64,000 nucleotides of DNA. Source: Pseudomonas sp. 102515. Its GTDB lineage: Bacteria; Pseudomonadota; Gammaproteobacteria; Pseudomonadales; Pseudomonadaceae. Shown piece by piece: positions 1 through 8,764 of the stretch. Each line of letters begins with the position of its first letter. Within the stretch, counting starts at the first letter, position 1. The translations under genes and the position numbers were made by a program. The stretch covers positions 1-64,000 of the forward strand of contig NZ_JAVHTY010000002.1 in assembly GCF_031085165.1 (NCBI RefSeq). The letters are read 5' to 3'. A model generated the notes under the pieces. The model was not told the DNA's origin. It saw only the letters and a list, made by a program, of their open reading frames with translations, and ran no database searches.

Positions 1-9
1 CTGGCCATG

Positions 10-36
10 TTGCCACTCGCGGGAGCTGCGTAATCT
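10..36 (+). promoter_or_regulatory. Possible sigma70 promoter of the Rsm-like sRNA
   Basis: TTGCCA (10-15) and TAATCT (31-36) are separated by 15 bases, which is short of the ideal 17. They would place the transcription start near base 43, just before the first GGA hairpin. Any GacA-type upstream activating site would lie outside the window. A further GGA in a small hairpin (18-30) could mean that the RNA begins further upstream instead. Confidence 0.3.
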
Positions 37-42
37 ACACCC

Positions 43-157
43 ATCAGCCGCGCAGGATGCGCAGCCCTGAGGTCACGGATGAAGACCAGGCCAGGATGGC
101 GCCTGACAGGACGTTGGGATGGTCGCAACAAAGAACCCGCTTCGGCGGGTTTTTTGT
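43..157 (+). ncRNA. Rsm (CsrA/RsmA-sequestering) small RNA candidate
   Basis: No plausible short gene is seen here. The strand carries five GGA motifs in about 65 bases (GGA at 55, 77, 94, 109 and 117). Three sit in hairpin loops: GCGC-AGGAT-GCGC (50-62), GGTC/GACC arms closing a loop with CGGATG (71-87), and GCC-AGGAT-GGC (90-100). A strong rho-independent terminator follows (134-156). Known RsmX/Y/Z RNAs of Pseudomonas have this design: roughly 110-130 nt, repeated A/CAGGA or GGA loops, and a terminal hairpin. They titrate RsmA/RsmE downstream of GacS/GacA. The 5' end is uncertain, and which of RsmX/Y/Z it would be cannot be told. Confidence 0.72.
132..157 (+). terminator. Rho-independent terminator of the Rsm-like sRNA
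   Basis: A perfect 7-bp stem AACCCGC (134-140) / GCGGGTT (145-151) with a TTCG tetraloop runs into a T tract (150-155). Read on the other strand, the same hairpin is followed by TTCTTTG, so it may also end the diguanylate cyclase transcript that stops at 166. Confidence 0.9.
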
Positions 158-165
158 TTTGGGCG

Positions 166-1581
166 TCAGTTGGGACTGGTAGGGGCTTCGGGTCCGGGTT
201 CCGCGGCGATGCGGTTGCGGCCGGCACCCTTTGCCGCATAGAGCGCCCGGTCGGCGCCTTCGGTGAGGGTGTAGGCATCCATCCCGGCCCCGTGGGTGAC
301 CAGGCCGACGCTCAGGGTGATGGGGCGTCGCGACCAGGCATGATTGGCCACGGCGACGCGACAGCGCTCCGCCACCAGATGAGCCGCAGTGAGATCGGCA
401 CCTGGCAGCAGGATGGCGAATTCCTCGCCACCATAGCGAAAGCAGGCGTCGTTGTCGCGACAGCTCTGCAGCAGCAACTGGCCGACGGCCTGCAGGGCGG
501 TGTCGCCGGCCTGATGCCCATAGGCGTCGTTGTAGGCCTTGAAATGATCCACATCGATCAACAGCATGGACAGCGGCGTGCGCTGCTCCTCGGCGCGCAG
601 CAGGTGCTCGGCCAGGCGCAGGTCGAAGGCGCGTCTATTGAGCAGACCGGTCAGGGCATCGGTGACGCTGCGCTGCTCGGCGGCCTGCATCATGTCCAGC
701 AGCTGGCGCTGCGAGGCCTCCAGCATGTGCTGTTGCTCGATATGCTCGGTGACATCCACCGACAGCCCCGCCAGGGCGATGCCCTGCCGGGTGACCAGGG
801 GAAACTTGTAGGACTGCCAGAAGAGGCGTCGGCCATCGGGGGCCGTCATGCGCTCGACGAGTCGGCTCGGCTTGAGTTCGCTCATCACCTGCTCGTCGAC
901 CTGGCGGAAACGTGGCGCCGCCTCTGGCCAGATGGTGAAGTCGTCCTGGCCGAGGACCTTGTCGCGGGTCAGCTCCAGCTGCTGCAGAAAGGGCTCGTTG
1001 ACATAGCGGTAGTGCCAGTCGCGGTCCTTGATGTAGGCGATGAAGGGCCCGTTGTTCATGAAGGCGGAAAAGTTGATGTTCAGCTCGTCCAGCTGGCGCA
1101 GGGTCTCGTGCTGTTGCAGCAGGATGATGACCTGTCGGGCCAGCCGTTGCAGGTTGTCGACCTGGGCCGTCTCGAAACGCCGGACCCGGTCGTCCATCAC
1201 GCAGAGGGTGCCAAGGGCGACCCCGTGCCGGTCGAGCAAGGGGATGCCCAGGTAGGCGCGCATCTCTTCCAGACCAGGGGCAGACCTGAGATGGGCGACG
1301 CGTGGGTCGCCTTGCAGGTCTTCCACCAGAAAGGGCTCACGCGGGGTGCGGATCGCCAGGTGGCAAAGGGAGGCGTCGACCGGCACCTCGGCTACCGTCA
1401 GGCCCTGGCAGGCCTTGAACCAGAGGCGATGTTGATCGGCGAGGGTGATGAAGGCCACCGGCGCCCGGGTCAGCTGGCAGGCCAGGACGACGATGTCCTC
1501 GTAGGCAGCTTCGACGCCGCTATCGAGAATCTGCAACTCGCTCAGGGCGTGGAGACGCTGGGCGTCATCGGGGGCAGTCAT
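166..1581 (-). CDS. Diguanylate cyclase, GAF-PAS-GGDEF
   Basis: Makes cyclic di-GMP from two GTP. The 471-residue protein has an N-terminal GAF domain (about 20-165), a PAS domain (about 172-290, ending near the VDVTEH motif) and a GGDEF domain (about 305-465). The active-site loop is GGEEF at 384-388 in the context FRYGGEEF. An RDND inhibitory I-site lies exactly five residues upstream (375-378), so product feedback inhibition is expected. There is no EAL domain and no membrane segment, so it should be cytosolic and sense through GAF/PAS. It is the left-most gene of the minus strand and lies tail-to-tail with the Rsm-like sRNA. The signal it senses is unknown. Confidence 0.93.
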   Translation of the reverse strand: MTAPDDAQRLHALSELQILDSGVEAAYEDIVVLACQLTRAPVAFITLADQHRLWFKACQGLTVAEVPVDASLCHLAIRTPREPFLVEDLQGDPRVAHLRSAPGLEEMRAYLGIPLLDRHGVALGTLCVMDDRVRRFETAQVDNLQRLARQVIILLQQHETLRQLDELNINFSAFMNNGPFIAYIKDRDWHYRYVNEPFLQQLELTRDKVLGQDDFTIWPEAAPRFRQVDEQVMSELKPSRLVERMTAPDGRRLFWQSYKFPLVTRQGIALAGLSVDVTEHIEQQHMLEASQRQLLDMMQAAEQRSVTDALTGLLNRRAFDLRLAEHLLRAEEQRTPLSMLLIDVDHFKAYNDAYGHQAGDTALQAVGQLLLQSCRDNDACFRYGGEEFAILLPGADLTAAHLVAERCRVAVANHAWSRRPITLSVGLVTHGAGMDAYTLTEGADRALYAAKGAGRNRIAAEPGPEAPTSPN

Positions 1582-1636
1582 GCGGGCTCGCGAAGGCGGG
1601 ATGTCTAGCTAGAGCATAGTATCCGGGGTGGCAGAG

Positions 1637-1659
1637 GAAAACTGCGGCCGTGTCGCAGT
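1637..1659 (-). terminator. Rho-independent terminator after the GH63-like gene
   Basis: On the minus strand ACTGCG/CGCAGT (1641-1659) forms a 6-bp stem followed by TTTTCC. A second, 11-bp perfect stem CCGTGGTGCCG/CGGCACCACGG lies just before it at 1663-1692. Together they close the transcript of the gene ending at 1703. Confidence 0.65.
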
Positions 1660-1702
1660 CCACCGTGGTGCCGGCCGGGATCGGCACCACGGCGTGCTCG
1701 GG

Positions 1703-4342
1703 CTAGCGCCGGGGTTGCAGCAGCAGCGCCACCAGGGCGCTCCAGCCGGTCTGGTGGGAAGCCCCGAGTCCGCGGCCGTTTTCGCCATGGAAATACTCGT
1801 GGAACAGCACTAGGTCGCGACTGCGCGGATCGTTCTGCAATTGCGGATAGTCGACCATGCTCGGACGCTTGCCGTCGGCGTCCTTGAGGAACAGCCGGGT
1901 CAGGCGCTCGCTGAGGCCGTCGGCGACCTCTTCCAGATTGGCCAGGTAGCCCGAACCGCTGGGGTATTCCACCGAGAAGCTGTCGGCGTAGTAGCGGTGG
2001 AATTCGTGCAGCGACTCGATGAGCATGTAGTTGATCGGCATCCACAGTGGCCCGCGCCAGTTGGAATTGCCGCCGTACAGGCGCGAATCCGATTCCGCCG
2101 GTTGGTAGCGGGCGCTGAGCAGGTTGCCGTCGGCCTGGCGCATCTCGAAGGGTTGCTGTTCGTGGGCCTTGGACAGCGAGCGGATGCCGTATTCGGAAAG
2201 GAATTCGTTGTCATCCAGCATGCGCTTGAGCAGCAGCTTGGTGCGATGGCCGCGTAGCAGCGAGAGCAGGAATCTGTTGCCCTGGCCGGGCTCGGTCCAG
2301 CGCGAGACCAGTCGGGCGAGGTCCGGACGCTGGCGCAGGAAGCCCCGCAGCCGTCCGCCGAGGCCGGGGAGGCCTTCGTGCTCGCGCTGCTCCAGCACCT
2401 GTACCGCGAACAGCGGGATGAGGCCGACGATGGACCTCAGGCGCAGCGGCTCGGCGCTGCCATCCGCCTTGTGCAGGACGTCATAGAAGAATTCGTCCTG
2501 TTCGTCCCAGAGGCCGTCTTCGCGATCGTCGCTGTGGTTGATGGCACCGGCGATGTGCAGGAAATGCTCGAAGAACTTCACTCCCAGATCGACGTACACC
2601 GGATTTTCCTTGGCCAGCTCCAGGGCGATGCGCATCAGGTCCAGGGCGTAGGCGGCCATCCAGGCGGTGCCGTCGGCCTGGTCCAGGTGATAGCCCTCCG
2701 GCAGCGGTGCCGAGCGATCGAAGAGGGCGATGTTGTCCAGGCCGAGGAAACCGCCCTGGAAGATGTTGCGACCCTCGGTGTCCTTGCGGTTGATCCACCA
2801 AGAGAAATTCAGCAGCAGCTTGTGGAAGACGCGTTCGAGAAAGACCCGGTCGCCCACTCCGGTCAGGGACTTTTCCTGCAGGTAGACGTGCCAGGTGGCC
2901 CAGGCATGCACCGGCGGATTGGCGTCCTCGAAATTCCACTCGTAGGCCGGCAGCTGGCCATTGGGGTGCATGAATCTGTCCTTCACCAGCAGCAGCAGCT
3001 GCTGCTTGGCGAAGCCGGGATCGATCAGGGCATAGGCCACCGCCTGGAAGGCCAGGTCCCAGGAGGCGTACCAGGGATACTCCCACTTGTCCGGCATGGA
3101 GACGATGTCGAAGTTGAGCAGGTGGCGCCAGTGGCCGTTGCGGATGCGCTGGCGCTGCGCCGGTGGTGTCGGCTGGGCCGGATCGCCATCGAGCCAGCGA
3201 TTGACCTCGAAATAATAGAGCTGCTTGGACCAGAGCAGGCCGGCCAGGGCCTGGCGCTGCACCAGGCGTGCATCGGGATCGGCGATCTTTTCCTGCAGGG
3301 CGGCATAGAAGGCATCGGCTTCGGCGATGCGCTCGGCAAAGATCGCATCGGCATCCACCGACAGCGCATTGGTGGGCGCCAGGCGCAGGTAGACCACGGT
3401 CTTGGCGCCACCCTCCAGCTCCACGGCGAAATGGGCCGCTGCCTTGCTGCCGAAGTCGCGGCGGATCGCCTCGCGGGCGCCGCGCACCACGTAGTCATTG
3501 ATGCCGTCCTTGAAGGGGCCTTCGGCGGGCTCGCCGGTGAGGCGAGGCAGGTTGGTTTCGTTGTTGCAGAACAGCCACTCGGCCTCGCGCGGGCCCCAAG
3601 CGCTGACCACCAGGTCGGGCCGGTCGAAATAGCTGGCACGAACCTGGTCGCCTTCCAGGCTGAGCATGGAGCGCGGCGGCGTACCGGTCCACGCCCAGGT
3701 GTTGCGTGACCAGATCTGCGGCAGCACCCGCAGGCTGGCGCGCTCGGTCCCGCGATTTTCCACGGTGACCCGCATGAGGATGTCGTCGGGGGTGTGCTTG
3801 GCGTATTCGACGGTGACGTCGAAATAGCGGTCCTCGGCGAAGACGCCGGTGTCGAGGATCTCGAACTCACGATCTTCCAGGCCACGCCGGGCGTTTTCCT
3901 CGGTGAGCTGGGCATAGGGAAAGGCGGCGTGGGGGTACTTGTAGAGCATCTTCTGGTAGGCGTGGCTCGGCACCCCGTCCAGGTAGAAGTACAGCTCCTT
4001 GACGTCTTCGCCATGGTTGCCCTCGGCGTTGGTCAGGCCGAACAGCCGTTCCTTGAGGAAGGGGTCGCGCTCGTTCCACAGGGCGATGCCCAGGCACCAT
4101 TGCTGGGCCTTGTCGCTGAAACCGGCGAGGCCGTCCTCGCCCCAGCGATAGGCGCGGCTGCGCGCATGGTCATGGGGAAAATAGCGCCAGGCGTCGCCAT
4201 CGGCGCTGTAGTCTTCACGGACCGTGGCCCACTGGCGTTCGCTCAGGTAGGGCCCCCACTGCCGCCAGGCGGCGGCGTCGGTATCAGCCAGGCGCTGGCC
4301 TTCTCGGGTATGCAGGATGCCCGGGGCGGGATGTGCCGTCAT
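1703..4342 (-). CDS. GH63/MGH1-like glycoside hydrolase (glucosidase type)
   Basis: An 879-residue protein with no signal peptide, so probably cytosolic. The C-terminal half matches the (alpha/alpha)6 barrel of GH63/mannosyl-oligosaccharide-glucosidase-like enzymes: WEYPWYASWDLAF, a DGTAWMAAYAL segment holding the likely acid Asp, and a terminal HEYFHGENGRGLGASHQTGW block holding the likely base Glu. The N-terminal part is the family's beta-sandwich region. Bacterial relatives hydrolyse alpha-glucosides or glucosylglycerate-type solutes; which substrate applies here cannot be told from sequence. It stands alone, with its own terminator and about 260 bases upstream of it. The start is the first Met after the upstream mqo terminator region. 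Confidence 0.82.
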   Translation of the reverse strand: MTAHPAPGILHTREGQRLADTDAAAWRQWGPYLSERQWATVREDYSADGDAWRYFPHDHARSRAYRWGEDGLAGFSDKAQQWCLGIALWNERDPFLKERLFGLTNAEGNHGEDVKELYFYLDGVPSHAYQKMLYKYPHAAFPYAQLTEENARRGLEDREFEILDTGVFAEDRYFDVTVEYAKHTPDDILMRVTVENRGTERASLRVLPQIWSRNTWAWTGTPPRSMLSLEGDQVRASYFDRPDLVVSAWGPREAEWLFCNNETNLPRLTGEPAEGPFKDGINDYVVRGAREAIRRDFGSKAAAHFAVELEGGAKTVVYLRLAPTNALSVDADAIFAERIAEADAFYAALQEKIADPDARLVQRQALAGLLWSKQLYYFEVNRWLDGDPAQPTPPAQRQRIRNGHWRHLLNFDIVSMPDKWEYPWYASWDLAFQAVAYALIDPGFAKQQLLLLVKDRFMHPNGQLPAYEWNFEDANPPVHAWATWHVYLQEKSLTGVGDRVFLERVFHKLLLNFSWWINRKDTEGRNIFQGGFLGLDNIALFDRSAPLPEGYHLDQADGTAWMAAYALDLMRIALELAKENPVYVDLGVKFFEHFLHIAGAINHSDDREDGLWDEQDEFFYDVLHKADGSAEPLRLRSIVGLIPLFAVQVLEQREHEGLPGLGGRLRGFLRQRPDLARLVSRWTEPGQGNRFLLSLLRGHRTKLLLKRMLDDNEFLSEYGIRSLSKAHEQQPFEMRQADGNLLSARYQPAESDSRLYGGNSNWRGPLWMPINYMLIESLHEFHRYYADSFSVEYPSGSGYLANLEEVADGLSERLTRLFLKDADGKRPSMVDYPQLQNDPRSRDLVLFHEYFHGENGRGLGASHQTGWSALVALLLQPRR

Positions 4343-4528
4343 CGTGTCTCCAGATTCAGGTAACGGTTAAGGCTCGAGGATAGATCACCATTGTGGCGTG
4401 CGATGACCTGCCTTGGCGTATCGCTGCAGTTTTAGTGCCTGTCTGGCAGGAAAAAATTCACGTCGTTGCGGTTCTCGTCACAGGTCCTGGCCGGGTGCAA
4501 GGGCTCTATCGCGCCCAATACGGGAGCG

Positions 4529-4560
4529 AAAAAAAGCCCCACGCCGAATCGGGGTGGGGC
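4529..4560 (-). terminator. Rho-independent terminator of mqo
   Basis: On the minus strand GCCCCAC/GTGGGGC (4536-4560) forms a 7-bp stem followed by seven T residues (complement of 4529-4535). It lies about 50 bases past the mqo stop. Confidence 0.88.
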
Positions 4561-4608
4561 CTTTCACCGCGGTGGGCCCACTGCTTGCACAGCGGGCCTG
4601 AGGGCGAT

Positions 4609-6255
4609 TTACAGCGCCATGTCGTTGGCGGCCTTGTCGGCGTGCGGAGCAGCACCGGCAGTGGTCTTGGCAGCGGCATTCTGGGCGCCGGTGGCGACCG
4701 GCGGGGTGGCCAGTTGCAGGACTTCGGCGGTGTAGTTCCACTCCTGTTGCACGCGCTCGGGGTCGCTGTTCAGCTTGGTGCCGTAGCTGGGCACGATCTG
4801 GTGCAGCTTGGCTTGCCACTCCGGAGTCGCGACCTTGTCCTTGAACACCTTCTCCAGCACGCTCAGCATGATGGGCGCGGCGGTCGAGGCACCCGGGGAA
4901 GCGCCCAGCAGGCCGGCGATGCTGCCGTCCTTGGCCGCGACGATCTCGGTGCCCAGCTTCAGCACGCCACCCTTGTCGGCGTCGCGCTTGATGATCTGCA
5001 CGCGCTGACCGGCCTGCCACAGGCGCCAGTCTTCCTTCTTGGCGTTGGGGAAGTACTCGCGCAGGGCGGCCATGCGGTCGTCATCCGACAGCATCAGCTG
5101 GCCGGCGAGGTATTCCACCAGCGGGTACTCGGCCACGCCCACGCGGACCATCGGCCAGGCGTTGTGGGTGTTGGTGCTGGTCAGCAGGTCCAGGTAGGAA
5201 CCCTGCTTGAGGAACTTGGTGGAGAAGGTGGCGAAGGGCCCGAACAGGATCACGCGCTTGCCGTCGAGCATGCGGGTGTCCAGGTGCGGCACCGACATCG
5301 GCGGCGCGCCCACCGAGGCCTTGCCATAGGCCTTGGCCAGGTGCTGCTGGGCGATCTCGGGGTTGTCGGTGACCAGGAAGGAACCACCCACCGGGAAGCC
5401 GGCGTAGTCGTTGGCTTCGGGGATGCCCGACTTCTGCAGCAGGTGCAAGGCACCGCCACCGGCGCCGATGAAGACGAACTTGGCGTCGGTCTCGGTCTTC
5501 TTGCCATCCTTGAGGTTCTTGTACTCCACGCGCCAGCTGCCATCGGCATTGCGGGTGATGTTCTCGACTTCGCTGGACAGGTTCAGCTTGAAGTTCGGCT
5601 TGGACTGCAGGTTGGCGGCGAACTGGCGGGTGATCTCGCCGAAGTTGACGTCGGTGCCCAGCGGACTCCAGGTGGCGGCGATCTTCTGCTTGGGATCGCG
5701 GCCTTCCATCATCAGCGGAACCCACTGCTTGATCTGCGCGGGGTCCTCGGAGTACTGCATGCCGGAGAACAGCGGGCTGGCCTTGAGCGCCTCGTAGCGC
5801 TTCTTCAGGAAGGCGATGTTCTCGTCACCCCAGACGAAGCTCATGTGCGGGGTGCTGTTGATGAAGCTCTTCGGATCCTTGAGGACGCCGTTCTTGACCT
5901 GCCAGGACCAGAATTGACGGGAGATCTGGAAGGCTTCGTTGATCTCGATGGCCTTGGCGATGGTGACCTTGCCGTCCTTGTCTTCCGGGGTGTAGTTCAG
6001 CTCGGCCAGGGCGGAGTGACCGGTGCCGGCATTGTTCCAGCCGTTGGAGCTCTCGTCGGCGACCTTGTCCAGGCGCTCGACCATTTCCATGGTCCAGTTC
6101 GGCTCCAGCTCGTTCAGCCAGATGCCCAGGGTGGAGCTCATGATGCCGCCGCCGATCAGCAGGACGTCGACCTTCTTGGTGTCTTCGGCCTGTGCGGTGC
6201 CCAGGGCGGAGGCGATGGCGACGCCGAGCAGCGCGCCAGTCATTTTCTTCAGCAT
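4609..6255 (-). CDS. mqo: Malate:quinone oxidoreductase with N-terminal signal peptide
   Basis: FAD enzyme that oxidises malate to oxaloacetate and passes electrons to quinone, replacing NAD-malate dehydrogenase in the TCA cycle. The FAD-binding motif [15 protein letters not shown] is near residues 30-44, and the rest of the 548-residue chain is collinear with the Mqo family. I chose the ATG at 6255: it has GAGAG about 6 bases upstream and starts a clear export signal (MLKK, then a hydrophobic stretch, then AQA). The frame stays open to 6555, but that extension is unlike any Mqo and has no support. The C-terminus adds a low-complexity Ala/Thr tail. The signal peptide suggests an envelope location, unlike E. 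coli Mqo, which faces the cytosol. Confidence 0.93.
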   Translation of the reverse strand: MLKKMTGALLGVAIASALGTAQAEDTKKVDVLLIGGGIMSSTLGIWLNELEPNWTMEMVERLDKVADESSNGWNNAGTGHSALAELNYTPEDKDGKVTIAKAIEINEAFQISRQFWSWQVKNGVLKDPKSFINSTPHMSFVWGDENIAFLKKRYEALKASPLFSGMQYSEDPAQIKQWVPLMMEGRDPKQKIAATWSPLGTDVNFGEITRQFAANLQSKPNFKLNLSSEVENITRNADGSWRVEYKNLKDGKKTETDAKFVFIGAGGGALHLLQKSGIPEANDYAGFPVGGSFLVTDNPEIAQQHLAKAYGKASVGAPPMSVPHLDTRMLDGKRVILFGPFATFSTKFLKQGSYLDLLTSTNTHNAWPMVRVGVAEYPLVEYLAGQLMLSDDDRMAALREYFPNAKKEDWRLWQAGQRVQIIKRDADKGGVLKLGTEIVAAKDGSIAGLLGASPGASTAAPIMLSVLEKVFKDKVATPEWQAKLHQIVPSYGTKLNSDPERVQQEWNYTAEVLQLATPPVATGAQNAAAKTTAGAAPHADKAANDMAL

Positions 6256-6749
6256 GTGGTCTCTCGTTCGATAGAAGCTGGGTCTGCTTATCGAGTTTCG
6301 GTGCGGTGCGGCACCATGGCACATGGGTGGATGTGCAGTGGGCGAGGCAGAATGCAGCCGGAAACACGCAAGGGCAGGTTCTTGTCCCTCCACCGCCCCT
6401 CTCTCATGAGTCACCGGAGGAGTCGGAGCAAAAACGCAAGGCGCGGCCTTGGCAGCGGCTGACCGAAGACAGAGGTCCTGGGCGCGGCTACGTGCGCGTG
6501 GCGTTTTTGTTGCCGGACATTTTAATGGGAAGGGATAGGGCTGCCTAGTCCGCAATTCATTGGCTTTGCCTATTAGCCTTTAGTCTAATTTCCTGTGATC
6601 GCGGTCAAAGCCCCGCCAGCTACCACTTCGAGTGGGGTGGAGCGGTACTGGGCGCTTCTCCGCGGCCAGCCGGCGACACCGACGAAAGCGGCCAGAAAGC
6701 CGCCGGAGGGTCGTCGTTCGCAGCGGCGCGCAGGTACCAGGACGATCGA
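6256..6749. other. 494-base gap: mqo upstream region and rlmF 3' region
   Basis: I see no gene here. The stretch 6523-6600 is the only AT-rich part and probably holds the mqo promoter; it contains a small dyad, ATTAG-8-CTAAT (6572-6589). That would give mqo a long 5' leader of about 250 bases. Bases 6680-6715 contain GCGGC/GCCGC inverted arms that could weakly end rlmF. Nothing else is recognisable. Confidence 0.4.
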
Positions 6750-7676
6750 TCAGGCGAAGCGCCAGGCGAGAAAGCGACTCTGCTTCTGGCCCTGGGCCAT
6801 GGCCACCACGCGGCTCTCGCCGGCCTGTTCGCGGCGCAGTGCCGCCTGCAACGGCGGCAGATTGCTGGCCTTGGACACCAGGCAGGTGAACCAGCCGACC
6901 TGCCTGGCGAAGGCGCGGCTCTCGCGGATCATCCGTTCGATGAAGACTGCCTCGCCACCGGGGCACCAGAGTTCGGCCGCCTGGCCGCCGAAATTGAGCA
7001 CAGGCACTGCCTTGCCGGTGGTCTTGCCCAGGTTCTTCCACTTGCGCTTGCTGCCGCGCACGGCATCGTCGGGGCTGGCGTGGAAGGGCGGATTGCACAG
7101 GGTGGCGGCGTAGCGCTCGCCAGGTTGCAGGATGCCGGCGAAGATGGCCTGGGGATCGGGCTGAAGGCGCAATTCGATGGCGGCGGCGCAATCCGGATTG
7201 GCCGCCAGGGTGCGTCCGAAGGCATCCAGCGCCGTGGGGGCGATGTCGCTGCCAACGAAGTGCCAGCCATACTCCTTGAAGCCGATCAGTGGATAGACGC
7301 CGTTGGCGCCCGTACCTACGTCCAGCAAGAGCGTCGTCTCGCCACGGGGAATCCGGCCGCCATTGCCCTCGGCCAGCAGGTCGGCCAGGTGGTGCAGGTA
7401 GTCCGCCCGGCCAGGAATCGGTGGGCAGAGGAAATCGGCGGGGATGTCCCAGTCGCGCACGCCGTGATGCAACGCCAGCAAGGCCCGATTGAGCGCCCGG
7501 ACTGCCTGGGGATCGGTGAAATCGATGGACAGATTGCCCCGCGGCGTCGGCGCCACGAAGGGCCTGAGCGCCGGGCTCGTGCGCATCAGGGCGGGAAAGT
7601 CGTAGCTGCCCTGGTGGCGATTGCGTGGATGCAGGGGCGCGGGGCGGCCAGGCAGGGGGCGGCGGGGCGAGGTCAT
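6750..7676 (-). CDS. rlmF: 23S rRNA (adenine(1618)-N6)-methyltransferase RlmF
   Basis: SAM-dependent enzyme that methylates N6 of A1618 in 23S rRNA. The 308-residue protein carries the family hallmarks: [16 protein letters not shown] near the start, [18 protein letters not shown], a SAM-binding motif [16 protein letters not shown], the catalytic CNPPFHAS tetrad, and a C-terminal RFLAWRF. The GGAxxR-type linker is basic and typical. It lies downstream of an aldo/keto reductase gene in the same direction, but a strong terminator (7694-7728) separates the two. It is therefore probably transcribed from its own promoter or by read-through. Confidence 0.93.
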   Translation of the reverse strand: MTSPRRPLPGRPAPLHPRNRHQGSYDFPALMRTSPALRPFVAPTPRGNLSIDFTDPQAVRALNRALLALHHGVRDWDIPADFLCPPIPGRADYLHHLADLLAEGNGGRIPRGETTLLLDVGTGANGVYPLIGFKEYGWHFVGSDIAPTALDAFGRTLAANPDCAAAIELRLQPDPQAIFAGILQPGERYAATLCNPPFHASPDDAVRGSKRKWKNLGKTTGKAVPVLNFGGQAAELWCPGGEAVFIERMIRESRAFARQVGWFTCLVSKASNLPPLQAALRREQAGESRVVAMAQGQKQSRFLAWRFA

Positions 7677-7693
7677 GAAGGCAGGCAGGGTGG

Positions 7694-7728
7694 AAAAGGG
7701 GCGGCGAGCCTAGCACAGCCGCCCCTTT
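7694..7728 (-). terminator. Terminator between aldo/keto reductase and rlmF
   Basis: An 11-bp perfect stem AAAGGGGCGGC (7695-7705) / GCCGCCCCTTT (7718-7728) with a 12-base loop. The minus-strand read ends in TTTTCC. It starts directly after the stop of the reductase gene. Confidence 0.82.
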
Positions 7729-7731
7729 CAC

Positions 7732-8703
7732 TCACGCCGGCGTCGGAGCGTCCTCTGGCAGCACGCCGATCTCGCGCAGGTTACGCCAGAAGGCGGCGGG
7801 GATGGGCGCCCGCAGCAGTTCGGCGTTCTGCCGGGCCCGTTCCGGTGTGCTGCTGCCAGGAATGGTGGCGGCGACGGTGGGATGGGCCAGGCAGAACTGC
7901 AGGGCCGCGGCGCGGATATCCACTCCGTGATCCTGGCAGACGCCTTCGATCAATTCGACCTTGCGGCGCAGCGCCGGCTCGGCTTCGGCATAATTGTAGT
8001 GCTTGCCGCCGGCAAGCAGGCCGGAGTTGAAGGGTCCGCCCACGACGATCCCCACGCCGCGGCGTTCGCACTCGGGGAAGAGCGTGTCCAGGGCTTCGCG
8101 GTGGTCCAGCAGGGAATAGCGACCGGCCAGCAGGAAGGCGTCGGGATCGCTCTGCTCCAGCGCCAGGCGGCAGGGTTCCACCAGGTTGACGCCCAGGCCC
8201 CAGCCCAGGATCAGGCCTTCCTCGCGCATCTGGGTGAGGGCCTTGGCCGCACCCTGCATGGCCTGGGCAAAGTAGTCACGCCAGGCTGGGCCGTGCTGGT
8301 CCTCGGACAGGTCGTGGATCCAGACCAGATCGAGGCGGTCGGTCTTGAGGCGTTCCAGGCTGGCCTCGATGGAGCGGCGGGCGCCCTCGGCGGAATAGTC
8401 GAGCACTCGCTTGAAGGGCAATTCGTTGACGAACGGCGGGGCGTTTTCTGGCTGATCGGCGGGTTCCAGCAGGCGGCCGACCTTGCTGCAGAGGACGAAA
8501 TCGTCGCGCGGCTTGTCGGCGAGCACCTCGGCGAAGCGGCGCTCGGACAGGCCTGCACCATAGTGCGGCGAGGTGTCATAGAGGCGGATGCCGGCGTCCC
8601 AGGCGGCTTCGAGGGTCGCCCGGGCAGCGGCGTCGCCTACCTCGCGGAACATGTTGCCCAGCGGGGCGCCGCCAAAACCGAGGGAGGGGATGTCGATACG
8701 CAT
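7732..8703 (-). CDS. Aldo/keto reductase (D-threo-aldose dehydrogenase-like)
   Basis: NAD(P)H-dependent oxidoreductase with a TIM-barrel fold, 323 residues, cytosolic. The catalytic tetrad is visible: Asp43 and Tyr48 in YDTSPHYGAGLSE, Lys74 in LCSKVG, His130 in VWIHD. The N-terminal GFGGAPLGNMF and the general pattern match the D-threo-aldose 1-dehydrogenase / L-fucose dehydrogenase / pyridoxal 4-dehydrogenase group. The exact substrate cannot be assigned. No sugar transporter or other catabolic gene lies next to it. The start ATG at 8703 follows a GGAGACC purine stretch. Confidence 0.88.
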   Translation of the reverse strand: MRIDIPSLGFGGAPLGNMFREVGDAAARATLEAAWDAGIRLYDTSPHYGAGLSERRFAEVLADKPRDDFVLCSKVGRLLEPADQPENAPPFVNELPFKRVLDYSAEGARRSIEASLERLKTDRLDLVWIHDLSEDQHGPAWRDYFAQAMQGAAKALTQMREEGLILGWGLGVNLVEPCRLALEQSDPDAFLLAGRYSLLDHREALDTLFPECERRGVGIVVGGPFNSGLLAGGKHYNYAEAEPALRRKVELIEGVCQDHGVDIRAAALQFCLAHPTVAATIPGSSTPERARQNAELLRAPIPAAFWRNLREIGVLPEDAPTPA

Positions 8704-8764
8704 GGGAGGTCTCCAGGGTGGTGCGTGTCTGCATCCCGACCGACGTGCCCGAGATCCCGTTCCC

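Noticed and set aside
4393-6462. A 689-codon plus-strand frame antisense to mqo
   Set aside because: Shadow of mqo; no family resemblance and no start signal.
6256-6555. N-terminal extension of mqo by 100 residues
   Set aside because: Not similar to any Mqo; it would bury a good signal peptide and ribosome-binding site.
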